Below, piece after piece: positions 1 through 10,464 of a stretch of DNA of 64,000 bases. The position numbers were made by a program, and so were the translations under genes. Source of the DNA: Hyphomicrobiales bacterium (GTDB lineage: Bacteria > Pseudomonadota > Alphaproteobacteria > Rhizobiales > Methylopilaceae); assembly GCA_022842205.1 (NCBI GenBank), contig JALHQA010000004.1, positions 176,501-240,500 on the forward strand. The letters are read 5' to 3'. The notes under the pieces were generated by a model. It saw only the letters and a list, made by a program, of their open reading frames with translations. It was not told the origin of the DNA and did no database searches. How positions within the stretch are numbered: position 1 is the stretch's first letter; the number at the start of each line of letters is the position of its first letter.

Positions 1-130
1 GCAAAGCATCGGACGGCCCCGCCAAGTCGGGTCCGGTGACGAGCCATTCTTCTTTGGAACGCACGGCGGTCGCAATGTAGCGCTTGTCCGCTTTCACACC
101 CCAGTCCGCGTGAATGAGCGTTTCAAACAA
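1..130 (-). CDS. Hypothetical protein, N-terminal fragment, possible TTG start
   Basis: The minus strand is open from the window edge to a stop at 170-172. It reads smoothly as LFETLIHADWGVKADKR and onward for 43 codons before leaving the window. There is no ATG or GTG in the open part; the only usual start is TTG at 128-130, so the start is tentative. The ADWG...KR pattern near the N-terminus looks like real protein, but I do not recognise the family. It could instead be the 3' part of a gene broken by the stop at 170-172. Confidence 0.45.
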   Translation of the reverse strand, partial: MFETLIHADWGVKADKRYIATAVRSKEEWLVTGPDLAGPSDAL

Positions 131-406
131 CTGGGGGCTCCGTGGCTTGGCGCGCTTGAGCGAACTTGCCTATTTGCAGCACCCCTCATTTAAACTGCAA
201 CACCTCGTTAACCACCTCGGCGCATCATCGGCATAAGCAGGGGTCGAAGCGGCGTACTGCAGCTCTGCCCATATCCGCCACGGATTTGCGTGGTGCTTCA
301 CTCCCCTGCGGCCATGGCAACGCATTGCCCCGAGCATTCGCGCGCGGCGGCGCACCGCCATTGGCTTGGCGCGGCCATCGCGCCGGCGAGTTTCCTGCGA
401 CCTCCC
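131..406. other. Non-coding stretch, nothing recognised
   Basis: This is the spacer between the left-edge gene and the outer-membrane protein gene. It contains short overlapping open frames on both strands with no ribosome binding site or family resemblance. I see no RNA gene or clear hairpin terminator. Confidence 0.4.
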
Positions 407-1336
407 TCAGAACGACACGTTGAGCCGGGCCGTCGCCGTGTGCCAGTCGAACACCGTGTCCGCGCCCGCCGGCGAGAAGCTGCGTTCGCCGAGCCGCGTA
501 TATTCATATTCCGCGCCGATGGAGAGATTGCGCGTCAGCGCGTATTCGAAGCCGAAGCCGGCGATGAGCCCGATCTGTATGGACGATGTCTCTTCGAGCG
601 CGCCGTGGATCACGAGCGTCGAGCCGTCGCCCGTGCCGCCGGGGCCGATGGCGGTGATGGTCTCCAAGGTGAGCGACTCGTAGCTTTCGTCCAGCTTTGC
701 CGCCGTCACGCCCGCCGTGGCGTAGACGAAGGCCGAGTCGGTCGCGAGGCCGGCGCGGCCCTTGGCGGCGGCGCTCCACGGCACTTCGGCCGTCCCCACG
801 CCCACCGCGCGGTATTCGTAGAAATCGTCATTGGCGGTGAACGTGTAGTCGCTGATGGCGCGCGCCTCGCTCGTCACGTCCTCGTTGCGGGCCTGAAGTT
901 CGACGCCGACGACGAAGGGGCCGGATTGCCATGTCTGGCCGATCTGCGCGCCGAAGCTTTCGCCCCTCAGCTCGCCGGAAAACGTATCGCCGCCGAATTC
1001 GTCTCCGAGGAAGGGATATTCCGGCTCGCCGCGCGTGATGCCGCCCTGCAGGCCGATATAGGTCCGGCTCCAGCGGGGCGCGGTCTCGGCGGCAAGGCTC
1101 GCGGTGTAGAGCGTCTCGTCCGCCTCATGTGCCGGGGAGGCGATGCCCGCCGCCGGCGCGGGCGCGGCCGTGGCGGCGACGGCCCGGCCTTCGAGCGCGG
1201 CAACCCGGCGCTTCAGCGCCGCGTTCTCCTGCTCCAGCTTTTCGAGGCGGGCGAGCACCGCGTCGAGGCTGGCCTGCGCCGGCGCTAGCGGCAGCACGAA
1301 AAACAGAACCGTGACTATCAGACCGAATATGCGCAT
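407..1336 (-). CDS. Outer-membrane beta-barrel protein with N-terminal coiled coil
   Basis: 309 residues. A cleavable signal peptide covers about residues 1-22 and ends PAQA. It is followed by a short heptad-rich coiled coil (about 24-50: LEKLEQENAALKRRVAALEG) and an Ala/Pro linker. From about residue 90 the sequence alternates in the manner of an eight-stranded barrel, with YIGLQGGI, VVGVELQARN and IGLIAGFGFEYALTRNLSIG segments, and ends on NVSF. A terminal Phe is typical of proteins assembled by BAM. This matches the Omp25/Omp31-like barrel proteins of Hyphomicrobiales; the coiled coil is less usual and may contact periplasm or peptidoglycan. It lies downstream of fba on the same strand, separated by repeat elements, so it is probably a separate transcript. 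Substrate unknown. Confidence 0.85.
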   Translation of the reverse strand: MRIFGLIVTVLFFVLPLAPAQASLDAVLARLEKLEQENAALKRRVAALEGRAVAATAAPAPAAGIASPAHEADETLYTASLAAETAPRWSRTYIGLQGGITRGEPEYPFLGDEFGGDTFSGELRGESFGAQIGQTWQSGPFVVGVELQARNEDVTSEARAISDYTFTANDDFYEYRAVGVGTAEVPWSAAAKGRAGLATDSAFVYATAGVTAAKLDESYESLTLETITAIGPGGTGDGSTLVIHGALEETSSIQIGLIAGFGFEYALTRNLSIGAEYEYTRLGERSFSPAGADTVFDWHTATARLNVSF

Positions 1337-1480
1337 CGCCCACCCCCCGTTTGTTTTTGGCTAGCGGGAGAATCCGTGCGGCGCAACCAAAAGGGTTGGC
1401 TGCGCGCCAGCATGCGTGGTGCATGGGCCTGTCGGAAATTTTGAGTTGCCCCGCTCCGCGGCTTTGACGCGCGTTCAGAC

Positions 1481-1518
1481 GTCATCCTGAGGAGCCCGCG
1501 CAGCGGGCGTCTCGAAGG
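1481..1518. repeat. Interspersed palindromic repeat, family A (copy 1)
   Basis: The segment begins gtcatcctgagg and ends gtctcgaagg, with an inner hairpin made from cccgcgcagcgggc. The same framing sequences occur at 1572-1622 in inverted orientation and at 10341-10381. It lies between fba and the outer-membrane protein gene. This is the familiar short intergenic palindrome style of alphaproteobacteria. Such elements can stabilise or end transcripts, but no function is shown here. Confidence 0.75.
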
Positions 1519-1571
1519 CTTGCCCTCGGGCTTGACCCGAGGGATGGGCGGCAGGCGCCGGAGTAGTGGCT

Positions 1572-1622
1572 ATCCTTCGACACGGCTCGCGGCTCCGCCG
1601 CGAGTCCGGCTCAGGATGAGGG
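1572..1622. repeat. Interspersed palindromic repeat, family A (copy 2, inverted)
   Basis: It opens with atccttcgacacgg and closes with ctcaggatgaggg, the reverse of copy 1. The centre is a strong stem of ctcgcgg and ccgcgag around a ctcc loop. With copy 1 it forms a head-to-head pair directly downstream of fba (stop at 1633), where it could serve as a transcript end. Confidence 0.75.
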
Positions 1623-1632
1623 CAGAGTGTCC

Positions 1633-2718
1633 TTACTCCGCCGCCTTGGCGCGGCCCTCGATCTTCGGATCGAGCTCGCCCTTGGCGTAGCGTTGCGCCA
1701 TCACGCTCATCGGGATCACCTTGATCTTCGAGGCGTTGCCGGCCGTGCCGAACTGTTCGAGGCGCTGCATGCAGAGCTTCTGCATCGCCTCGGTCGCGGG
1801 CTTCAGATATTTGCGCGGGTCGAACTCCGACGGGTTTTCCGCGAACACCTTGCGGATGGCGCCGGTGATGGCCATGCGGTTGTCGGTGTCGATGTTGACC
1901 TTGCGCACGCCGTGCTTGATGCCGCGCTGGATTTCCTCGACCGGCACGCCCCATGTCGGCTTCATCTGGCCGCCGTATTTGTTGATGATCTCCTGCAGGT
2001 CCTCCGGCACCGACGAGGAACCATGCATGACAAGGTGAACCGTCGGCAGGCGCTTGTGGATTTCCTCGATGACGTTCATCGCGAGGATGTCGCCGTCGGG
2101 CTTGCGCGAGAACTTGTACGCACCGTGCGAGGTGCCCATGGCGATGGCGAGCGCGTCCACTTTCGTTTTCGCGACGAAAGCGACCGCCTGGTCGGGATCG
2201 GTGAGAAGCTGGTCGTGGGAGACGGTGCCTTCGAGGCCGTGGCCGTCTTCCTGTTCGCCGCCGCCATGCTCCAGCGAACCGAGCACGCCGAGCTCGCCCT
2301 CGACCGAGGCGCCGGCCCAGTGCGCCATGTCGGCGACGCGCTTGGTGATGCCGGCATTGTAGTCGTAGTCGGCGGCGGTCTTGCCGTCGGCCATCAGCGA
2401 GCCGTCCATCATCACCGAGGTAAAGCCGTACTGGATCGCGGTGGCGCAGGTGGCTTCGTTGTTGCCGTGGTCGAGATGCATGCAGATCGGGATGTGCGGG
2501 TAGATCTCGACTAGCGCGTCGATCATCTTCGCCAGCATGATGTCGTTGGCGTATTGCCGCGCGCCGCGCGAGGCCTGGATGATGACGGGGGCGTCGACCT
2601 TGTCGGCGGCGGCGCCGATCGCCAGCGCCTGTTCCATGTTGTTGATGTTGAAGGCCGGAACTCCGTAGCCAAATTCTGCAGCGTGATCAAGGAGTTGGCG
2701 CAAGGTTATGCGGGCCAT
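1633..2718 (-). CDS. fba: Class II fructose-bisphosphate aldolase
   Basis: 361 residues, full length for the family. The enzyme interconverts fructose 1,6-bisphosphate with dihydroxyacetone phosphate and glyceraldehyde 3-phosphate, using a divalent metal. The class II signature CMHLDHG is at residues 79-85, with catalytic Asp83 and metal ligand His84. The SVEGELG segment and the later [10 protein letters not shown] segment (third metal His) are intact, as is the substrate-binding VNIDTD. The start matches the family ([24 protein letters not shown] region). It lies 56 bases downstream of pgk on the same strand, so tkt, gap, pgk and fba probably form one transcription unit serving glycolysis, gluconeogenesis or a Calvin-type cycle. 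No RuBisCO or phosphoribulokinase gene is visible here. Confidence 0.96.
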   Translation of the reverse strand: MARITLRQLLDHAAEFGYGVPAFNINNMEQALAIGAAADKVDAPVIIQASRGARQYANDIMLAKMIDALVEIYPHIPICMHLDHGNNEATCATAIQYGFTSVMMDGSLMADGKTAADYDYNAGITKRVADMAHWAGASVEGELGVLGSLEHGGGEQEDGHGLEGTVSHDQLLTDPDQAVAFVAKTKVDALAIAMGTSHGAYKFSRKPDGDILAMNVIEEIHKRLPTVHLVMHGSSSVPEDLQEIINKYGGQMKPTWGVPVEEIQRGIKHGVRKVNIDTDNRMAITGAIRKVFAENPSEFDPRKYLKPATEAMQKLCMQRLEQFGTAGNASKIKVIPMSVMAQRYAKGELDPKIEGRAKAAE

Positions 2719-2774
2719 TCTCGCAGTCTCCGTACATACATTGGCGGCAGCGTGCCGCAGACATTTTCTCTAAA

Positions 2775-3970
2775 CTAGCGCGCCTGTTTCAGCGCTTCCA
2801 CACCGGGGAGCGGCTTGCCTTCCAGCCATTCAAGAAACGCGCCGCCGGCCGTCGAGATATAGGAGAAATCATCGGCCGCGCCAGCGTGGTTGAGCGCGGC
2901 GACGGTGTCGCCACCGCCCGCGACCGAGAGCAGCTTTCCATCCTTCGTCAGCGCGGCGGCTTTCCGCGCAACGGCATTGGTCGCGGCGTCGAACGGCTCC
3001 ATCTCGAACGCGCCGAACGGGCCGTTCCAGACCAGCGTCTTCGTCTTTTCGAGAAGCGCGGAGACTTCCTCGATGGTTCGCGGCCCGGCGTCGAGGATCA
3101 TCTCGTCCTGGGCGATCATGTCGGACGGCACGGTGCGGTGCGGTGCGTTGGCCTTGAATTCGGTGGCGGCGATGGCATCGACCGGCAGGACGAGCATGCA
3201 GCCGGCGGCCTTCGCCTTCTCCTCGATCTCGCGCGCGGTATCCAGATGATCGCGTTCGACGAGCGACTTGCCGACCGCCTTGCCCTGCGCGGCGAGAAAC
3301 GTGTTGGCCATCGCGCCGCCGATGATGAGCGTGTTCACCTTGGTGACGAGGTTCGACAGCAGTTCGATCTTGGTCGAGACCTTCGCGCCGCCGACGACGG
3401 CGGCGACCGGGCGCTGCGGCGAGGTCAGCGCCGCGCCGAGCGCCTCAAGCTCCTTCTGCATCGAGCGGCCGGCATAGGCGGGCAGCTCCTTGGCGAGGCC
3501 GACGACGGACGCCGCCGCGCGATGGGCGACGGAGAAGGCGTCGTTGACGAAGATGTCGCCGAGCGCGGCGAGCTGCTTCGTGAATTCCGGATCGTCCTTT
3601 TCCTCGCCCGCGTGGAAGCGGAGATTTTCGAGAAGGAGAACGTCGCCGTCCTTCATCGCGGCGATGGCCTTCTCGGCCTCGGGGCCGATGCAGTCATCGG
3701 CGAAGGCGACAGGCTTGCCCAGCGCGGCTTCCACGGCGGGAACGATCTGCCTGAGGCTCTGCGCTTCGTCGCGGGTGCCCTTGGGGCGGCCCATATGGGC
3801 GATCAGGATCGCCTTGCCGCCTTGGATGATGATGTTGTTGATAGTAGGCAGGGCCGCCTTGATGCGCGTGTCGTCCGTCACCTTGCCGTCTTCCATCGGC
3901 AGGTTGAAGTCCACGCGGACGAGGACGCGTTTTCCCTGAACGTCGGCCTCGTCGAGCGTGCGGAACGTCA

Positions 3971-3971
<1 letters not shown>
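2775..3971 (-). CDS. pgk: Phosphoglycerate kinase
   Basis: 398 residues, normal for bacterial Pgk. It transfers the acyl phosphate of 1,3-bisphosphoglycerate to ADP. The N-terminal substrate loop [11 protein letters not shown], the [12 protein letters not shown] segment, and the C-terminal nucleotide-binding NGPFGAFE and GGGDTVAAL motifs are all present. The frame is open upstream to 4028, but the family N-terminus is [11 protein letters not shown], so the ATG at 3969-3971 is chosen. That ATG overlaps the TAA of gap by one base (TAATG), implying translational coupling. fba follows 56 bases downstream. Confidence 0.96.
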
Positions 3972-4981
<1,010 letters not shown>

Positions 4982-5011
4982 TGCAGTCTCCTTAAAAAGA
5001 CGAAGTTGGCT

Positions 5012-7069
5012 TCAACGCTTGAGTTTCTTCTTCGCGGCTTCTGCGACCGCTTCGGCTGTGATGCCGAAATGCTTGTAGACTTCGCCTGCCGGGCCGGAAG
5101 CGCCGAAGCCCTTCATGCCGACAAATGCACCGTCCGCGCCAATGATCTGATCCCAGCCCATGCGGATCGCGGCCTCGACGCCGACGCGGACCTTGGCCGT
5201 GCCGAGGACGCCCTGACGGTATTCGTCGGACTGCTCCTCGAACAGATCCATGCAGGGCACGGAGACGACGCGGGTCGGGATGCCGGACTTTTCCAGCAGC
5301 GTCTTGGACTCGATGGCGAGCGAGACTTCCGAGCCGGAGGCGAAGATCGAGACTTCGGCATCGCCGTCCGCGGCGCGCAGTTCGTAGGCGCCGCGCGCCG
5401 TGAGGTTCCTGGTGCTGGATTCGAGCCGCGCCTGCTTGAGGTTCTGGCGCGTCAGCGCGAGAACGCTGGGGCGGCCATGGTTCTTGACCGCGAGTTCCCA
5501 GGCTTCCGCTGTCTCAATCGTATCCGCCGGGCGGAAGACGAGGAGATTGGGAATGGCGCGTAGCGCCGCGAGATGCTCGACCGGCTGGTGGGTCGGGCCG
5601 TCTTCGCCGACGCCGATTGAATCGTGCGTGAACACGAAGATCGAGCGAATTCCCATGAGCGATGCGAGGCGCACCGACGGGCGGCAATAGTCCGAGAACA
5701 CGAGGAATGTGCCGCCGACCGGCAGGATGCCGCCATGCAGCGTCATGCCGTTCATGGCCGCGGCCATGCCGTGTTCGCGGATGCCCCAGCGGACATAGCG
5801 GCCCTTGTAATTACCGGGCGTGATGTCCTCGAGCGCCTTGACCTTGGTGTTGTTGGACGGCGTCAGGTCCGCCGAGCCCGAAATCAGCTCCGGCAGAGCG
5901 TCGGCGATGGCCTCCAGCACGAGCTCGGAGGATTTGCGCGTCGCGACCTCCTGCGGCGCATCGATCAGCCGGTCTTTCAGCTTCTGGATCGCGGGCATGA
6001 ATGCCGAAGGAAGTTCCCCCGTCATGCGGCGCTCGAACTCGCCGCGCACGGCCGGATCGAGCGTCTTGATGCGCTTGTTCCACTCCGTGTGGGCGTGGCG
6101 CGAGCGCAGGCCGGCGATGCGCCAGGCGTCGCGGATGTCGCTCGGAATCTCGAAAGCCGAATAGTCCCAGCCGAGCGCCTTGCGGGTCGCCGCAATCTCG
6201 TCGGAGCCGAGCGGCGAGCCATGGGCCGAGGATTTTCCGGCCTTGTTTGGCGCACCAAAACCAATGGTGGTCCGGCAGGCAATCAGGGTCGGCAATTCGC
6301 TCTTGTGCGCGTCCTCGATGGCGCCGGCGATCGCTTCCGGATCGTGGCCGTCAATACGCACGGCGTTCCAGTTCGCGGCCTTGAAGCGTGCCACCTGATC
6401 GACGCTGTCGGACAGCGAGGTCGGACCATCGATGGAGATGTGGTTGTCGTCCCAGAAAACGATGAGCTTGTTGAGCTTCAGGTGCCCGGCGATGGCGATG
6501 GATTCCTGGCTGATGCCTTCCATCAGGTCGCCGTCGGACGCGAGGACATATGTGTAGTGATCGACCGTCTCGGGGCCGAATTCGGCGGCGAGGATGCGCT
6601 CGGCGAGCGCCATGCCGACCGAATTGCCGAGGCCCTGGCCGAGCGGGCCGGTCGTGGTCTCGACCCCAAGCGTCATGAAGTTCTCGGGATGGCCTGGCGT
6701 CTTCGAGTCGAGCTGGCGGAACTTCTTGATGTCGTCGATGGAGACGCTCTCATAGCCCGTGAGATGGAGCAGGCCGTAGATCAGCATCGAGCCGTGGCCG
6801 GCGGACAGCACGAAGCGGTCGCGGTCGGGCCAGTGCGGCGCCATCGGATCGAATTTCAGGAAGCGGGTGAAAAGGACGGTCGCGATGTCCGCCGCGCCCA
6901 TCGGAAGGCCGGGATGGCCCGATTTGGCGGCCTCGACGGCGTCCATTGCAAGAAACCGCAGGGCATTGGCCATGCGGTCGTGTTTTTCACGCGTGATTTC
7001 GGTCGCCATCTCTGCCGGGCCCGCGCCGGTTTCTTGGGCCGGGAGCGGCCATTGCGCGGGGGTGGACAT
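5012..7069 (-). CDS. tkt: Transketolase
   Basis: 685 residues including a 20-residue extension before the usual family start. It moves two-carbon ketol units between sugar phosphates in the pentose phosphate or Calvin pathway, using thiamine diphosphate and magnesium. The N-terminal [12 protein letters not shown], the cofactor motif [12 protein letters not shown], and the pyrimidine-domain [13 protein letters not shown] are conserved. The ATG at 7069 has aggaatg about ten bases upstream. An internal ATG at 7009 ([11 protein letters not shown]) is an alternative start nearer to the usual family length. It is the first gene of the tkt-gap-pgk-fba unit and is divergent from the DUF4164-zapA genes. 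Confidence 0.96.
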   Translation of the reverse strand: MSTPAQWPLPAQETGAGPAEMATEITREKHDRMANALRFLAMDAVEAAKSGHPGLPMGAADIATVLFTRFLKFDPMAPHWPDRDRFVLSAGHGSMLIYGLLHLTGYESVSIDDIKKFRQLDSKTPGHPENFMTLGVETTTGPLGQGLGNSVGMALAERILAAEFGPETVDHYTYVLASDGDLMEGISQESIAIAGHLKLNKLIVFWDDNHISIDGPTSLSDSVDQVARFKAANWNAVRIDGHDPEAIAGAIEDAHKSELPTLIACRTTIGFGAPNKAGKSSAHGSPLGSDEIAATRKALGWDYSAFEIPSDIRDAWRIAGLRSRHAHTEWNKRIKTLDPAVRGEFERRMTGELPSAFMPAIQKLKDRLIDAPQEVATRKSSELVLEAIADALPELISGSADLTPSNNTKVKALEDITPGNYKGRYVRWGIREHGMAAAMNGMTLHGGILPVGGTFLVFSDYCRPSVRLASLMGIRSIFVFTHDSIGVGEDGPTHQPVEHLAALRAIPNLLVFRPADTIETAEAWELAVKNHGRPSVLALTRQNLKQARLESSTRNLTARGAYELRAADGDAEVSIFASGSEVSLAIESKTLLEKSGIPTRVVSVPCMDLFEEQSDEYRQGVLGTAKVRVGVEAAIRMGWDQIIGADGAFVGMKGFGASGPAGEVYKHFGITAEAVAEAAKKKLKR

Positions 7070-7153
7070 CTAGCATTCCTGCCGCCTTAGTCAACGCGAC
7101 CTAAGGGCAAAACGGGCTGCGGAACCAAGATGGTTGAAGGCTGGCGCAAACGA

Positions 7154-7183
7154 TTGACGCGCCATCGAACCCGCCTCCATAAT
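7154..7183 (+). promoter_or_regulatory. Probable sigma-70 promoter for DUF4164-zapA
   Basis: TTGACG at 7154-7159 is followed after 18 bases by CATAAT at 7178-7183, each one mismatch or less from the strong consensus. It sits about 80 bases ahead of the DUF4164 start, in the divergent spacer from tkt. Inferred from sequence only. Confidence 0.5.
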
Positions 7184-7265
7184 TCTCGCGGCTGGACGGG
7201 TTTTTCCAACCCGAACGTGAACTTGAAAAACCCTAGCGTGGCGGCGGCCGGGGAGTGCTTTGCGT

Positions 7266-7541
7266 ATGAGGAACACTGCACTCGGTGCAGCGCTTCGCCG
7301 GCTGGAGGCAGCCGTCGGCGTGCTTGAGGCGGCCTCGGCGCGCGCACTGGATGTGCGCCGCTCGGGTGTGGAGCGGGAGGCCGAACTTGCGCTTCTCGAA
7401 GACGACCGCGCCCGGATGGCCGAGGAACTGGACTCCTCCAACGCCCGCACCATGCGCCTCGAAACCATCAATCGCGACGTGGCACGGCGGCTCGACCGGA
7501 CGATCGAGACCATCCGCGACGTGCTGAAAGACCCCGAATAG
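7266..7541 (+). CDS. DUF4164 coiled-coil protein
   Basis: 91 residues, small and strongly helical, rich in Ala, Arg and Glu. Heptads run through almost the whole length (ALRRLEAAVGVLEAA, then EAELALLEDDRARMAEEL). This fits the DUF4164 family of short coiled-coil proteins that regularly precede zapA in Hyphomicrobiales. The ATG at 7266 is preferred to a TTG six bases upstream because gcgtatg gives the conserved short N-terminus. Twelve bases separate it from zapA, so the two are co-transcribed, which suggests a part in cell division. Molecular role unknown. Confidence 0.8.
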   Translation: MRNTALGAALRRLEAAVGVLEAASARALDVRRSGVEREAELALLEDDRARMAEELDSSNARTMRLETINRDVARRLDRTIETIRDVLKDPE

Positions 7542-7553
7542 GACCCCGCCGCC

Positions 7554-7883
7554 ATGGCCGAAGTGACAGTGACCATTGCCGGCCGCACTTACCGCATGGC
7601 CTGCGACGAGGGGCAGGAAGCCCATCTGACCGGCCTCGGCGACCAGATCGACCGGAAGATCGCCGACATCCGCACCAGCTATGGCGATATCGGCGATCTG
7701 CGGTTGACGGTAATGGCGGCCATCGTGATCGCGGACGAGCTTTCGGCGGCGCGGCGGCAACTCACGGCGATGAGCGGCGGGGCCGAGGACGACGACGCGG
7801 CCGAACTCATCAACCATCTTGCCGAAAGGCTGGAGGTTCTGGCCGCAGATCTGAGGACCCGTTCGCGCGGCGCTGGCAACTGA
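7554..7883 (+). CDS. zapA: Cell division protein ZapA
   Basis: 109 residues, full length. ZapA binds FtsZ and bundles its filaments at the division ring. The N-terminal globular domain starts VTVTIAGRTYRMACDEGQE, followed by the conserved LGDQIDRKIADIR segment and a C-terminal helix (about 80-103) suited to the anti-parallel coiled coil of the dimer. A 6S-like RNA sequence follows immediately, as in many proteobacteria. Confidence 0.92.
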   Translation: MAEVTVTIAGRTYRMACDEGQEAHLTGLGDQIDRKIADIRTSYGDIGDLRLTVMAAIVIADELSAARRQLTAMSGGAEDDDAAELINHLAERLEVLAADLRTRSRGAGN

Positions 7884-7885
7884 GG

Positions 7886-8045
7886 GGCTGAACACCTACA
7901 TTACCCGTGCGGTGCTGCCGGGTTGGTTAGGAAACTGTATTCCCGGGGCCTTATCGATCTCAACGGGAGCTGTCCCTGTCCTTGCCCCTGGGCTTGGGCA
8001 CATGGCGCCCACCTACTTAGGTAGGTTCCCGGGATCGAAAAATCC
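7886..8045 (+). ncRNA. ssrS: 6S-like regulatory RNA
   Basis: The region has no credible frame, lies directly after zapA, and carries sequence that I associate with alphaproteobacterial 6S RNA. It opens ctgaacacctacattacc, has gtgcggtgctgccggg early on, and ends with gcccacctacttaggtagg then ttcccgggatcg. The cctac and gtagg blocks near the 3' end form a local hairpin, and ccggg and cccgg blocks can pair across the molecule. The usual order is zapA, 6S RNA, then 5-formyl-THF cyclo-ligase; here the ligase is one gene further on. 6S RNA mimics an open promoter and sequesters the housekeeping RNA polymerase holoenzyme in stationary phase. Exact ends are estimates. Confidence 0.72.
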
Positions 8046-8074
8046 GACGGCTTCGGCGGCTCCGCGCTTCCTTC

Positions 8075-8824
8075 TCAGGTCATGAGCAGCGCCGTGCCGC
8101 GCCAGATCAGCTGGGCGCCGACCAGAACCATCAATACATAGACGATCTTGTAGAAGGCGTCGTTGCTGGTGCGCCGCACGAGCCACACACCGGCTCCGGT
8201 CGAGGCGACGGCGAGCGGCATCAGCACGGCAGCCGTCATCACGTTCTGATGGGTGAACTGCCCCAGAGCCGCAAAGCCCGGCAACTTGATCCAGTTGACG
8301 ATGGCGAAGAAAATCATGCTCGTACCGACGAAGATGTCGCGGGGCAGTCGTTGCGGCAGCACGTACAGCTGGAACGGCGGTGCTCCGGCATTGGCGATCA
8401 TGCTCACGAAACCCGACGTTCCGCCCCAGAACAGCCCCGCGGGGACGCCGCCCTTTTTCGGCGTGATGTCCTTTGCAAACAGGCTCCGCAGCCCGAACAC
8501 CGCCGAGATAAGTCCGAGCACGACATAAAGCGCGGCGTCGGTGACATAGGCTGCGAACAGATAGGCGAGCAGAATGCCCGCCGCGGCGCCAGGCAGGAGA
8601 ATGGCGAGGTTTCGCCCGTCCCATTTGCGCCAGTAGGCGGTGACGCTGATGACGTCCTGAACCATCAGAATGGGCAGCGTGATGGCCGCCGCCTGAACGG
8701 GCGGCACCACAAGCGCGATCATGGGAACGGACAGGGTGCCGATGCCGGCAAAACCGCCTTTGGCGAGCCCCAGAAGAATGACGGCCGGGATGGCCAGGAA
8801 GTAGAAGATGGGATCGTCGATCAT
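8075..8824 (-). CDS. TauE/SafE-family membrane permease
   Basis: 249 residues, almost entirely hydrophobic, with about eight membrane segments in two repeats. The family hallmark GLAKGGFAGIGTLSVP lies at about residues 19-34, and the second-half GGTSGFVSMIANAGAPPFQLYVLP repeats the pattern (NAGAPP). Members export small sulphur or organic anions such as sulfite or sulfoacetate, but substrate cannot be read from sequence. The gene is on the opposite strand between the 6S-like RNA and the cyclo-ligase, splitting a pair that is usually adjacent. It starts 75 bases from the cyclo-ligase start, so the two share a divergent promoter region. Confidence 0.88.
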   Translation of the reverse strand: MIDDPIFYFLAIPAVILLGLAKGGFAGIGTLSVPMIALVVPPVQAAAITLPILMVQDVISVTAYWRKWDGRNLAILLPGAAAGILLAYLFAAYVTDAALYVVLGLISAVFGLRSLFAKDITPKKGGVPAGLFWGGTSGFVSMIANAGAPPFQLYVLPQRLPRDIFVGTSMIFFAIVNWIKLPGFAALGQFTHQNVMTAAVLMPLAVASTGAGVWLVRRTSNDAFYKIVYVLMVLVGAQLIWRGTALLMT

Positions 8825-8898
8825 TGCCGGTTGCGATGCGCCTGTTCCGCGGGCCGGGCAATAGGCCGTCCGTATGATCCTGTGTTAAAGCCGGTGCC

Positions 8899-9513
8899 AT
8901 GACAGATGCTCCGACAATTCATGCCGAGAAGGCCGCCATCCGGTCCGTGAAGATTGCGCTCCGCCGCAAGCTCGGCGAAGCGGAAGTGCGCGCCGCCGCA
9001 AAAAGAGCGGCGGAACATGCGCTGGCGCTGCTCCAGACCGCCGGCGGCGTAAGCGGAAAGATCGTATCTTTCTACATGCCCATACAGGGCGAGCTCGATC
9101 CCGGCCCGCTGGCCGAGGAGCTGCGCGCCGCCGGGGCAGTTCTCGCGCTGCCGCGCGTCAAGACGGGCGAGGAGCCGATGACGTTTCGGGAGTGGCGCAC
9201 GGACGATCCGCTGGACAAGGCCTATGGCGGCATCCGCGAGCCGGACCCGGCGGCGCCGGAAGTGGTGCCGGATGTCGTGATCGTGCCGCTGGCGGCCTTC
9301 GACCGGCGCGGATTCCGCATCGGCTACGGCAAGGGGCATTTTGACCGGACGCTCGGCCCGCTGGAGCGCGAACAGCGCCCGCTGACAATCGGCTATGCGT
9401 TCGCCCTGCAGGAGGTCGAGGAGGTTCCGCGCGAACTGCACGATGTGCCGCTCGACGCCGTGGTAACCGAGAGCGAGATCATCCGTTGCAATTTGACGCA
9501 AACCGGCGTTTGA
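8899..9513 (+). CDS. fau: 5-formyltetrahydrofolate cyclo-ligase
   Basis: 204 residues, typical length. It uses ATP to convert 5-formyl-tetrahydrofolate to 5,10-methenyl-tetrahydrofolate. The N-terminal basic helix KIALRRKLG, the FYMPIQGELDP segment, and the signature DRRGFRIGYGKGHFDRTL (phosphate-binding glycine loop) are conserved. The start at 8899 keeps the N-terminal helix. A YmdB-type phosphoesterase follows after 7 bases and is presumably co-translated. Confidence 0.93.
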   Translation: MTDAPTIHAEKAAIRSVKIALRRKLGEAEVRAAAKRAAEHALALLQTAGGVSGKIVSFYMPIQGELDPGPLAEELRAAGAVLALPRVKTGEEPMTFREWRTDDPLDKAYGGIREPDPAAPEVVPDVVIVPLAAFDRRGFRIGYGKGHFDRTLGPLEREQRPLTIGYAFALQEVEEVPRELHDVPLDAVVTESEIIRCNLTQTGV

Positions 9514-9520
9514 ACGGGCC

Positions 9521-10339
9521 ATGCGCATACTCTTCCTCGGCGATCTCGTGGGCCGGGCCGGCCGTCAGGTCGCGATCGACCAGATCCCGAAACTCCGCAA
9601 GAAGTGGAAAATTGACCTTCTCGTCGTCAACGGCGAGAACGCGGCCGGCGGCTTCGGCATCAACGAGGATATTTACGAGAGCCTGATCGAGGTCGGTGCC
9701 GACGCGGTGACGCTCGGCAATCACGCTTTCGACCAGCGCGAGACGCTCGTCTATATCGAGCGCGCGGAACATCTCATCCGCCCCGCGAATTTTCCGGCCG
9801 GGACGCCGGGACGCGGCAGCGCGCTTATCGAGCTGCATGATGGGCGGCGGGCGCTGGTGATGAACCTCATGGGACGGACCTATATGGAGCCGCTCGACGA
9901 TCCGTTCGCGCTTGCCGAGCGCGAACTCGCCGCCTGTCCGCTGGGGCAGGGATGCGACGCCGTGCTGATCGACTTTCACGCCGAGGCAACGAGCGAGAAG
10001 CAGGCCTTCGGCTGGTTCGTGGATGGCCGGGCCAGCGTCGTTGTCGGTACGCACACCCACACGCCGACGGCCGATCACCAGATTCTGCCGGGCGGAACGG
10101 CCTATATGTCCGACGCGGGCATGTGCGGCGACTACGACAGCGTGCTCGGCATGGATAAGGAAGAGCCGCTGCGGCGCTTCACGCGGAAAATCCCGTCCGG
10201 CCGCTTCGAGCCGGCATCGGGGCGGGCGACGCTCTGCGGCCTCGCCGTCGAGACCGATGACGGGACGGGGCTTGCGGTTAAAATCTCGCCGGTGCGCATC
10301 GGCCCGCGTCTGGAGAATGTCGAGCCTAAATTCTGGTAG
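9521..10339 (+). CDS. YmdB-family metallophosphoesterase
   Basis: 272 residues. Members of this family (TIGR00282; Bacillus YmdB, Deinococcus DR1281) are di-metal phosphodiesterases acting on 2',3'-cyclic nucleotides. Metal-binding motifs are in order: LGDLVGRAGR at the N-terminus, VNGENAAGG, LGNHAFDQ, then DFHAE and the GTHTHTPTADHQILP block, closing with SDAGMCGDYDSV. All expected Asp, Asn and His ligands are visible. The gene begins 7 bases after the cyclo-ligase. Its cellular role in alphaproteobacteria is not established. Confidence 0.92.
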   Translation: MRILFLGDLVGRAGRQVAIDQIPKLRKKWKIDLLVVNGENAAGGFGINEDIYESLIEVGADAVTLGNHAFDQRETLVYIERAEHLIRPANFPAGTPGRGSALIELHDGRRALVMNLMGRTYMEPLDDPFALAERELAACPLGQGCDAVLIDFHAEATSEKQAFGWFVDGRASVVVGTHTHTPTADHQILPGGTAYMSDAGMCGDYDSVLGMDKEEPLRRFTRKIPSGRFEPASGRATLCGLAVETDDGTGLAVKISPVRIGPRLENVEPKFW

Positions 10340-10340
10340 C

Positions 10341-10381
10341 ACCCGTCTTCGAGACGGCCTCCGACCCACCTCAGGATGAGG
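10341..10381. repeat. Interspersed palindromic repeat, family A (copy 3)
   Basis: The segment runs from acccgtcttcgagacgg to cctcaggatgagg. Read on the other strand it shares the tcatcctgaggwg and gtctcgaag blocks of the copies at 1481 and 1572. It fills the gap between the phosphoesterase and yebC genes. Confidence 0.7.
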
Positions 10382-10464
10382 ATTGCGGGCTTGGCGGAGG
10401 CCCCGCCGCCGCTCTATAACCCGGCCCGATATCCGCATTTCCCAGACTTGAGGGGCGCCACCGC

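Noticed and set aside
290-1288. Long plus-strand frame of 332 codons
   Set aside because: It is the antisense shadow of the outer-membrane protein gene, Arg/Ala-rich with no ribosome site or family pattern.
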